DNA of 35,833 nt from Oscillospiraceae bacterium. Lineage in GTDB: Bacteria; Bacillota; Clostridia; Oscillospirales; Acutalibacteraceae. A program made the position numbers and the translations under genes. Below the pieces are notes generated by a model. It ran no database searches. It had not been told where the DNA came from and was given only the letters and a program-made list of their open reading frames with translations. Numbering within the stretch: position 1 is the first letter of the stretch; the number at the start of each line of letters is the position of its first letter. The stretch is from positions 1 through 35,833 of the forward strand of contig CADBBT010000033.1 in NCBI GenBank assembly GCA_902792985.1, in the 5' to 3' direction. This document shows positions 20,427 to 26,522 of this stretch, in pieces.

Positions 20427-20519
20427 ATGCTGAACGGTTTTTATTCTTTTCTTGACGGGTTCTTTGATGTGATCTCGTCCTTCTTTGTGGCGATCCTGTT
20501 CCGTTTGTTCAATAACTAA
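20427..20519 (+). CDS. 30-aa amphipathic membrane-active-like peptide
   Basis: ATG 20427 follows CAGGGGGG (20411-20418) and is read for 30 codons to TAA. The product is extremely rich in Phe and other hydrophobics (GFYSFLDGFFDVISSFFVAI, then a short LFRLFNN end), with only two Asp and one Arg. Drawn as a helix it is strongly amphipathic or membrane-embedded. Too short for domain matching. It resembles the C-terminal tail of the Ig-like protein at 5573-6499. It could be a small membrane protein, a signalling or toxin-like peptide, or a partner of the next small protein. A longer in-frame start at 20361 is ruled out because it overlaps the promoter. Confidence 0.6.
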   Translation: MLNGFYSFLDGFFDVISSFFVAILFRLFNN

Positions 20520-20547
20520 CCGTTTTTTACAGAAAGGAGACTGTATC

Positions 20548-20682
20548 ATGTGGAAAATGCTTTTGGTTTTTGCGCTGCCGCTGTTGACCCCGTTTGAGAT
20601 CGCATACGGGCTGGCAATGAAAGTGCTCATGCCGCTGGGTGTTCCCGATGTTCTCGGCATCATGAAAACAGACGAAGAATGA
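20548..20682 (+). CDS. 44-aa hydrophobic small protein
   Basis: A near-consensus AGAAAGGAGA site precedes ATG 20548. The product has one long hydrophobic stretch (MLLVFALPLLTPFEIAYGLA) broken by prolines, then a second apolar part and an acidic end KTDEE. It is probably a single-span or re-entrant membrane protein. No family recognised. It follows the 30-aa peptide by 28 bases under the same promoter. The quality of both ribosome sites argues that these are real genes. Confidence 0.6.
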   Translation: MWKMLLVFALPLLTPFEIAYGLAMKVLMPLGVPDVLGIMKTDEE

Positions 20683-20749
20683 AAACAAACGCACGGTCGG
20701 TTCTTGACATCCACTGACCTGCTGCTGTTTTGTAAGACTGCAAAGAAAC

Positions 20750-20778
20750 GGCGTCCTCGCAAAAGAAGCGAAGACGCC
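20750..20778. terminator. convergent terminator hairpin between the small proteins and merR
   Basis: GGCGTC (20750-20755) and GACGCC (20773-20778) pair, with TCGC/GCGA continuing the stem around AAAAGAA. T residues follow on the plus strand (GGTTTTA) and more weakly on the minus strand. Confidence 0.6.
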
Positions 20779-20782
20779 GGTT

Positions 20783-21220
20783 TTATGCATGTGCACTGTC
20801 ATAAAGCTTTTGTATTTCCGGCGGCAGATGATCCGGCAGCATTTCATTCAGTCGATCTTCGCTGCCGTCACGGATCGCGGTCTCATAATACCAGCACTTG
20901 AACTTGAGCATATCGAGCGTTTTTTGCAGCCGCAGCATCTCTTCTTCCACAGCCTGTTTTCTCGATTCAAACAGCGCTTTGCGCTCAGGGTAGGTCGCGG
21001 GTCCCTCCACACACCATGCCATGAACTGTTTGATCTCTTTGATCTCCAGTCCGGACTTTTTCAAACATTCGATCACACGCAGCGCTTCCAGTTCACGCTC
21101 GCTGAACCTGCGAATGCCGGACCTGCGCTCCATATAGGGGAACAGCCCTTCCTTGTCGTAGTACCGCAATGTGGAAACGGGAAGATGGAACATTTCGGAT
21201 ACCTGACCGATCGAATACAT
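20783..21220 (-). CDS. MerR-family transcriptional regulator
   Basis: 145 residues. The N-terminal winged helix-turn-helix is complete (YSIGQVSEMFHLPVSTLRYY, DKEGLFPYMERRSGIRRFSE), followed by a helix and a long coiled coil for dimerisation (about 75-120: ESRKQAVEEEMLRLQKTLDM). The short C-terminal part has two Cys-poor regions (KFKCWYYETA) and no metal-binding loop, so it senses something other than the classic metals. It lies divergent from the hydrolase operon, whose promoter has the 19-base spacer expected for MerR control, so it most likely activates that operon by DNA untwisting. Confidence 0.9.
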   Translation of the reverse strand: MYSIGQVSEMFHLPVSTLRYYDKEGLFPYMERRSGIRRFSERELEALRVIECLKKSGLEIKEIKQFMAWCVEGPATYPERKALFESRKQAVEEEMLRLQKTLDMLKFKCWYYETAIRDGSEDRLNEMLPDHLPPEIQKLYDSAHA

Positions 21221-21251
21221 AAATTACACCTCTTTTTTTTAAAAAAAACTC

Positions 21252-21282
21252 TTGACATAAAGTCAGGTTTAGGTATTACAAT
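21252..21282 (+). promoter_or_regulatory. MerR-type promoter of the hydrolase operon
   Basis: TTGACA (21252-21257), a 19-base spacer and TACAAT (21277-21282). Typical promoters have 16-18 bases; 19 is the hallmark of MerR-regulated promoters. The spacer AAGTCAGGTTTAGGT carries an imperfect dyad. The regulator is encoded divergently 32 bases away. Confidence 0.75.
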
Positions 21283-21329
21283 GATATCATACTCTAATAA
21301 AAAAATCAAGTCCAAGGAGGATTTTAGCG

Positions 21330-22328
21330 ATGAAAGCAGAAAACCTGAACATGACACAAGCATGGGATAAAACATTTTTAAAAAGCGAAAAGGTCGAACA
21401 CAGCAAGGTCACATTTGTGAACCGCTACGGTATCACACTGGCGGCGGATCTGTATGTGCCGAAGGGTGCTGACGGTCCTTTGCCTGCCATTGCGGTCAGC
21501 GGCCCGTTCGGAGCTGTGAAAGAGCAGTGCTCCGGATTGTATGCGCAAAGCATGGCGGAGCGCGGTTTTTTAACGCTCGCGTTCGATCCGTCGTTTACCG
21601 GCGAAAGCGGCGGCAACGTGCGCTATATGGCGTCACCGGATATCAACACAGAAGATTTTATGGCGGCAGTCGATTTCCTTTCCCTGCATGAAAAAGTCGA
21701 TCCCGCACGCATCGGCATCATCGGCATCTGCGGCTGGGGCGGCATGGCAATCAACACCGCCGCGCTGGACACCCGCGTCAAAGCTACGGCTGCCATGACA
21801 ATGTATGACATGACGCGCGTGAACGCGAAGGGCTATTTTGATTCCGAAGACAGTGAAGAAGCGCGCTACGCCAAGCGCGCCGCCATGTGCGCGCAGCGTA
21901 TTGCCGATCTGAAAGCCGGTGATTATACGCTCGGCGGCGGTGTTGTCGATCCGTTGCCCGAAGATGCGCCGTATTTTGTCAAAGATTATTATGATTATTA
22001 CAAAACCGCGCGCGGCTATCATCCGCGTTCCCTCAATTCCAACGGCGGCTGGAACGTCATCGGCTGCGAAAGCTTTCTTAACCAGCCGATCCTGATGTAT
22101 TCAAACGAGATCCGTTCCGCGGTTCTGATCGTGCACGGTGAAGCTGCGCATTCCTGCTATTTCGGCAAAGATGCTTTTGCAAACATGGTGAAAGACAGCA
22201 AATATGCCGATAACAAGGAACTGCTTTTGATTCCCGGCGCGTCGCATACCGATCTTTATGACGGCGGCGACAAAAACGCCATTCCGTTCGATAAGCTGGA
22301 CGCGTTCTTTCACACTTATCTGAACTAA
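21330..22328 (+). CDS. alpha/beta hydrolase with GxCxG nucleophile elbow
   Basis: 332 residues, cytoplasmic. The fold signs are LAADLYVPKGADGPLPAIAV, an oxyanion loop GPFGAVKEQ, FDPSFTGESGG, and the nucleophile elbow GIIGICGWGGMA, where Cys stands in the place usually held by Ser. The acid lies in VLIVHGEAAHS and the His in LIPGASHTDLYD. Related dienelactone hydrolase-like and YcjY-type proteins show the same Cys elbow. Substrate unknown. AAGGAGG precedes the ATG. It is the first gene of a MerR-controlled operon with a lipoprotein and a flavin reductase, suggesting a stress or xenobiotic response. Confidence 0.85.
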   Translation: MKAENLNMTQAWDKTFLKSEKVEHSKVTFVNRYGITLAADLYVPKGADGPLPAIAVSGPFGAVKEQCSGLYAQSMAERGFLTLAFDPSFTGESGGNVRYMASPDINTEDFMAAVDFLSLHEKVDPARIGIIGICGWGGMAINTAALDTRVKATAAMTMYDMTRVNAKGYFDSEDSEEARYAKRAAMCAQRIADLKAGDYTLGGGVVDPLPEDAPYFVKDYYDYYKTARGYHPRSLNSNGGWNVIGCESFLNQPILMYSNEIRSAVLIVHGEAAHSCYFGKDAFANMVKDSKYADNKELLLIPGASHTDLYDGGDKNAIPFDKLDAFFHTYLN

Positions 22329-22338
22329 GGGTATGAAG

Positions 22339-22854
22339 ATGAAACAAAAAAAGCTGACTTCGCTGCTTTTTTGTGCGCTTTTGCTGCTGACGCTTTCCGC
22401 CTGCAAAAAAGCACAGCAACAAAGCGCACTGCAGCCGGAGACGCAAGCGGCGGAACAAACGACTGAAAAAGAGAGTGAAAGAAACATGGAACAGCCTTTG
22501 CGCTTATGGATCGACGGCACCGAGGTGCAGGTTGCATGGGAAAACAACGCATCCGTAAAGGCGCTGCGCGACCTTGCGGCAAAAGGTGCGCTTCGCATTA
22601 AAACATCGTTGTACGGCGGCTTTGAACAGGTCGGCGCGCTCGGTGCAGCACTTTTGCACGAAGACAGGCGCATCACAACAAAGCCCGGCGACATTATGCT
22701 GTATTCCGGCAATCAGATCGTTTTGTTTTTCGGCGAAAACACTTGGAGCTATACGCCGCTTGGAAAAATCATCGGTCAAACCGAACGATCGCTTGCTTCG
22801 CTTCTCGGAAACGAGCATGCAACGATCAATATTTCTTTGGAGGATAACAAATGA
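22339..22854 (+). CDS. lipoprotein with cyclophilin-like domain
   Basis: 171 residues from ATG 22339, chosen because AAGGG ends seven bases earlier; ATG 22333 would be too close. A signal peptide with lipobox LSAC is followed by a Gln/Glu/Thr-rich linker. The domain at about 55-170 has LRLWIDGTEVQVAWENNASV, LYGGFEQVGALG, KPGDIMLYSGNQIVLFFGEN and WSYTPLGKI, the pattern of cyclophilin-like fold proteins of bacteria. These are often fused to or beside flavin reductases and hydrolases, as here. Exposed outside the membrane. Exact function unknown. The stop overlaps the next ATG by four bases. Confidence 0.8.
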   Translation: MKQKKLTSLLFCALLLLTLSACKKAQQQSALQPETQAAEQTTEKESERNMEQPLRLWIDGTEVQVAWENNASVKALRDLAAKGALRIKTSLYGGFEQVGALGAALLHEDRRITTKPGDIMLYSGNQIVLFFGENTWSYTPLGKIIGQTERSLASLLGNEHATINISLEDNK

Positions 22855-23393
22855 GTAAAGTTCTTGTCATCACAACCAGTTTGCGCGCAAAAAGCAATTC
22901 GGATATTCTTGCCGAGCGTGTGATCGCCGGCGCAAAAGAAGCCGGGCACGAAGCGGAGCAGATCAGCCTGAAAGAGAAAACGCTGAACTTCTGCATCGGC
23001 TGCCTTGCCTGTCAAAAGACACAGACATGCGTGCTGAAAGACGACGCGATCGCAATTGCGGAAAAGGTCAAAGACGCAGAAACGCTCGTGTTTATCACGC
23101 CGATCTATTATTACGAGATGAGCGGTCAGATGAAAACGCTGCTCGACCGTCTGAACCCCTTGTATTCCACCGATTATAAGTTTCGCAACGTCTATATGCT
23201 TTCTACCGCTGCAGAGGACGAAGCTTTTGTGCCGGAAAAGGCGGTGAACGGCTTGCAGGGCTGGGTGGACTGCTTTGAAAAAGCAGCGCTTTCCGGCAGC
23301 TTGTTCTGCGGCGGCATCACCGACGCAGGCGAGGCGGAAAAGAACACCGCGGCGCAAAGCGCAGCATATGAATTCGGAAAGACGCTTTCATAA
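22851..23393 (+). CDS. NAD(P)H-dependent flavin (FMN) oxidoreductase, flavodoxin-like
   Basis: 180 residues with the flavodoxin-like fold: KVLVITTSLRAKSNSDILAE (FMN phosphate loop), FCIGCLACQKTQTCVLKDD (Cys-rich segment typical of the iron-sulfur flavoprotein/NADPH-FMN reductase group), and LVFITPIYYYEMSGQMKTLLD. Two electron transfer from NAD(P)H through FMN is the expected chemistry. It is translationally coupled to the cyclophilin-like lipoprotein and closes the MerR-controlled operon, with a terminator 24 bases downstream. Confidence 0.9.
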   Translation: MSKVLVITTSLRAKSNSDILAERVIAGAKEAGHEAEQISLKEKTLNFCIGCLACQKTQTCVLKDDAIAIAEKVKDAETLVFITPIYYYEMSGQMKTLLDRLNPLYSTDYKFRNVYMLSTAAEDEAFVPEKAVNGLQGWVDCFEKAALSGSLFCGGITDAGEAEKNTAAQSAAYEFGKTLS

Positions 23394-23416
23394 AAGAGAA
23401 AACAGCGACTCATGAA

Positions 23417-23465
23417 ACCGAACCATATGGCACCGCCTGTGTCAAATGGTTCGGTTCACTTTTTC
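23417..23465 (+). terminator. terminator of the hydrolase operon
   Basis: ACCGAACCAT (23417-23426) pairs with ATGGTTCGGT (23446-23455) around a 19-base loop, followed by TCACTTTTTC. Confidence 0.75.
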
Positions 23466-23489
23466 AAATGCATTTTTTTCTCTTCGCTC

Positions 23490-23518
23490 TTGATTTTACC
23501 TTTCGGAAAGTGTAGAAT
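23490..23518 (+). promoter_or_regulatory. promoter of the secreted phosphoesterase operon
   Basis: TTGATT (23490-23495), 17-base spacer, TAGAAT (23513-23518). The start codon follows 48 bases later. Confidence 0.65.
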
Positions 23519-23566
23519 GAAAAAGCAAACACATTCCACCTATGTTTTATAAAGGAGTCGAATACT

Positions 23567-24700
23567 ATGAAGCAAAAAGTCAAACGAATCTCCATCGCAT
23601 TGCTCGCTCTGCTTTTGTCGCTGACCATCGTCTTTTCGGCGGTTGCGGCCGTTTCCGAAAGCGGCGCGTTCTCCGAAACCGCGTACACCAATCTTGTGAC
23701 CTTTTCCGATTGTCAGTCCTACGGTCCCGGCGCGTTCAATAATTTCGGAAAGATCCTGCGCGCGATGCACGATGACGGCCTGCCCGAGCCCGATGCACTG
23801 CTGGTCGGCGGCGATTATTCCAGACTGCTCAACGATTACGCGACGCCGGCCATTATCCAGCTTCGCGATCAGTACACTTCGGTGTATGAAAACGGTGACC
23901 CCGATGATATCATCACAGCGCAGGGAAACCACGATTCGAGAATTCCGGCGTTTTACCCCACCGGCATGTATGATATGGGCACCTACTGCTTCTATCTCAT
24001 CAACGAAGACGATTATCCGTGGCTGCAGTTTTTGAGAACACAGGCGAAAAAGACTGTGAAAAAGACCGCGCAAAGAATCAAAACCGCGCTTGATGAAATG
24101 ATCGCAGCCGGTGATACCCGTCCCGTGATCTTCATCACCCATGTGCCGCTGCACCACACGACCCGTACCTTCGGCGGCGACAATTACTACGCATCCTATA
24201 CCTTTGACGTGATCAACGAAGCGGCAAAGAGCCTCGACATCATCTTCCTGTTCGCACACAACCACTCCGGTGATTTCGACGATTACATCGGCGGCTCCGT
24301 GAATTTTATGGCGCCCGGCGATACCATCAGCATTCCCGTTGCGAAAAAACTCGGAAATAACAGTTATACCGAAAAGACGCTCAACTTCACCTATACGAAC
24401 TGCGGCTATGTCGGTTATTCCAGAAACAACAACACTGAAACGTCAACAAACGCGCTCACGCTCGGCGCGATCCGCTTCTTTGAAAATAAGCTTGTTTTCC
24501 TGAAATACAGCGAGGACGGCCTGTTTTGTCAAAACGAGGTGCAGCGGATCCATCCGGCAAGCGAACAGGAGATGGAACAGGATGCGACGACATCCGCGCT
24601 GAAACGCAACTGTGAGGACATTTGGAACTTTGAAAAACAGATTCTTGAGCCGATCGTACGGTTTTATGTCAAGATCTGCGCGCTGCTCGGAATCAAATAA
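23567..24700 (+). CDS. secreted calcineurin-like metallophosphoesterase
   Basis: 377 residues with a signal peptide ending near VFSAVAA. The metal-site motifs are in order: FSDCQ (D-x-Q, where the family usually has D-x-H), GGDYS, GNHDS, FITHVPLH and FAHNHSGD. The Gln in motif I is an oddity shared with some subfamilies. It should hydrolyse a phosphoester outside the cell. The C-terminus ends in an amphipathic stretch (FEKQILEPIVRFYVKICALL). AAAGGAG precedes the ATG. It starts an operon with a lipoprotein and a HAD phosphatase. Substrate not determinable. Confidence 0.88.
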   Translation: MKQKVKRISIALLALLLSLTIVFSAVAAVSESGAFSETAYTNLVTFSDCQSYGPGAFNNFGKILRAMHDDGLPEPDALLVGGDYSRLLNDYATPAIIQLRDQYTSVYENGDPDDIITAQGNHDSRIPAFYPTGMYDMGTYCFYLINEDDYPWLQFLRTQAKKTVKKTAQRIKTALDEMIAAGDTRPVIFITHVPLHHTTRTFGGDNYYASYTFDVINEAAKSLDIIFLFAHNHSGDFDDYIGGSVNFMAPGDTISIPVAKKLGNNSYTEKTLNFTYTNCGYVGYSRNNNTETSTNALTLGAIRFFENKLVFLKYSEDGLFCQNEVQRIHPASEQEMEQDATTSALKRNCEDIWNFEKQILEPIVRFYVKICALLGIK

Positions 24701-24714
24701 GTGGAGGTATTCTT

Positions 24715-25104
24715 ATGAACAAAATCAAAAACATCACGCTTGGACTTCTGGTCGTTTCCGCTGCTTTGCTGATTTTTGCATCTTGCGGGAATCAGACAGC
24801 CAATGAAGCGGGCACACAGGACGCCGCCGCTGCTGTTTCAACGGCCGCCGCATCTGCTGCCGATGAAGCGAGAGCTGCGCTTTCCGAAGCAATCGCAGGC
24901 GCAAGAAGCTATTATGAGCAGATCAAAGACAATGCGTCATTTGCCGAATTTGCTGATGACCTCGACACCAGACTGCAGCGTGCGGAAGCGATCCTTGCGA
25001 GCAACCAGTCAACGCCGGAAGAACTGCAAATCGCGGCTTCAGATGTTGCAGCGGCTCTCTCTGTTGCACAGGAGCTGGTCTCTGCCGCATCCGAAGAAGG
25101 CTGA
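24715..25104 (+). CDS. small helical lipoprotein
   Basis: 129 residues. A signal peptide with lipobox FASC (Cys about 23) is followed by an Ala-rich, coiled-coil-like region with ARSYYEQIKDNASFAEFADD and RAEAILASNQSTPEELQIAA. The repeat-like spacing of Ser/Thr-Pro-Glu-Glu-Leu resembles FIVAR-type helical modules, which stack in cell-surface proteins. A GGAGG-type site lies upstream (GTGGAGG) and the gene is 14 bases after the phosphoesterase. Function unknown; possibly an accessory or anchoring factor for the two phosphatases around it. Confidence 0.75.
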   Translation: MNKIKNITLGLLVVSAALLIFASCGNQTANEAGTQDAAAAVSTAAASAADEARAALSEAIAGARSYYEQIKDNASFAEFADDLDTRLQRAEAILASNQSTPEELQIAASDVAAALSVAQELVSAASEEG

Positions 25105-25155
25105 TCTAATATGTGGAATGATTCATGGAATCATCAGAAAGGTTGAACTACGTTT

Positions 25156-26274
25156 ATGAAAAACATTAAAACATGGAAAATACTCACGGCTGTTTTATTG
25201 TGCCTGTTGATCGTTGTGAGCTGCCTGTACGGCTTCGGTGTCGGCTGGAAGAATCAACCCACGACGCCTGAGACTTCACAGAGCGCCGCTGACGGCGAAT
25301 CGATCCTTTCGCTTTGGACGCAGGACGCCGCCGCAAAGAAAGCGCTGATCGACTATATGGACGCGATCACCAAAGAGGGCAGCGCGGACTTTATCCCCGA
25401 TGAAAAGCGCATTGCCGTGTTCGATCTTGACGGCACACTCTTCTGCGAGACCGATCCGAATTATTTCGATTACTGCCTGTTGAAATACCGCGTGCTTGAC
25501 GATCCGGACTACAAGGACAAGGCAAGCGATTTTGAAAAGGAAGTCGCAAACAAGATCAAAGAGCAGAACGAGACCGGCGCATCGTTTGAAGGGCTGGAAG
25601 TCGATCATGGCAAAGCTGTCGCTTCCGCGTTTTCCGGAATGACCGTTGACGAATTCAACGCCTATATTCAGGAATTCAAAAAGCAGCCCATGCCGAGCTA
25701 TGAAGGTATGACACGCGGTGAGGGCTGGTATCGGCCGATGCTGCAGGTCATCGACTACTTGCAGGCGAATGACTTTACCGTTTACGTTGTCAGCGGCACA
25801 GATCGTTTCATCGTTCGCGGCATCGCCGACAACTCTCCGCTGGATCTTCCGAACGGCCAGATCATCGGCTCCGATGAAACGCTGGTTGCGCCGGATCAGG
25901 GCGACACCGATGGTTTGAACTACGTCTATGACGACAACGACAAGCTGGTGCTCGGCGGCGATTTCATTGTGAAAAACCTCAAGATGAACAAGGTCACGGT
26001 CATTATGCAGGAGATCGGCGTGCAACCGGTACTTTCCTTCGGCAACTCGACCGGCGACGCGAGCATGGCGGAATATTGCACGAGCAACAATCCGTATAAG
26101 AGCTTGGCGATCATGCTTTGCTGCGACGACACCGAACGCGAGAACGGCAACGAAGAAAAGGCACAGAAGATGTTCGATCTCTGCGAAGAGTTCGACTGGG
26201 TGCCCGTTTCGATGAAGAACGACTGGACAACGATCTATGGCGACGGTGTGACAAAGATCGCCGAAGCAAAATAA
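25156..26274 (+). CDS. exported HAD-superfamily phosphatase
   Basis: 372 residues. An N-terminal hydrophobic segment ends in IVVSC, so it is a lipoprotein or membrane-anchored. HAD motif I is FDLDGTLFCET (Asp90 nucleophile, Asp92 acid), motif II YVVSGTD, motif III a Lys near NKVTVI, and motif IV SFGNSTGDASM. A large cap lies between motifs I and II. It resembles extracytoplasmic acid phosphatases of the phosphoserine-phosphatase branch. AGAAAGG lies upstream of the ATG. It is the last gene of the phosphoesterase operon and is followed by a strong terminator. Confidence 0.87.
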   Translation: MKNIKTWKILTAVLLCLLIVVSCLYGFGVGWKNQPTTPETSQSAADGESILSLWTQDAAAKKALIDYMDAITKEGSADFIPDEKRIAVFDLDGTLFCETDPNYFDYCLLKYRVLDDPDYKDKASDFEKEVANKIKEQNETGASFEGLEVDHGKAVASAFSGMTVDEFNAYIQEFKKQPMPSYEGMTRGEGWYRPMLQVIDYLQANDFTVYVVSGTDRFIVRGIADNSPLDLPNGQIIGSDETLVAPDQGDTDGLNYVYDDNDKLVLGGDFIVKNLKMNKVTVIMQEIGVQPVLSFGNSTGDASMAEYCTSNNPYKSLAIMLCCDDTERENGNEEKAQKMFDLCEEFDWVPVSMKNDWTTIYGDGVTKIAEAK

Positions 26275-26299
26275 AACAGATTTTCCGAAAAGAATCAGC

Positions 26300-26344
26300 G
26301 ATCCGCTGCAGACGCCGAATGGCAGACGCAGCGGATCTTTTTTT
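26300..26344 (+). terminator. terminator of the phosphoesterase operon
   Basis: GATCCGCTGC (26300-26309) pairs perfectly with GCAGCGGATC (26328-26337), then seven T residues. Confidence 0.9.
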
Positions 26345-26424
26345 GTGCGTTTTTTCGGCATTTCAGCCAAAAGATATAAACATCCACCCGTAAATTTACA
26401 TTTTATTAACATATAACAGGATCG

Positions 26425-26446
26425 TTTGTTGGACATTTGTTGGACA
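26425..26446 (+). repeat. perfect tandem 11-bp repeat upstream of the GH3 gene
   Basis: TTTGTTGGACA occurs twice in direct succession (26425-26435, 26436-26446), about 75 bases before the GH3 start, in the region where the promoter should lie (TTGGAC-like -35 and A/T-rich sequence downstream). It could be a direct-repeat operator for a sugar-responsive regulator. No regulator gene is adjacent. Confidence 0.7.
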
Positions 26447-26522
26447 AGCGACCATACAATAAAACTATCATAATAGAAATAACATTCGTCTGTACTGATA
26501 AAATACGAAGCGAGGTCTTGCT

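Noticed and set aside
20361-20519. 52-codon version of the small peptide starting at ATG 20361
   Set aside because: The ATG overlaps the -10 element, so it would not be in the transcript.
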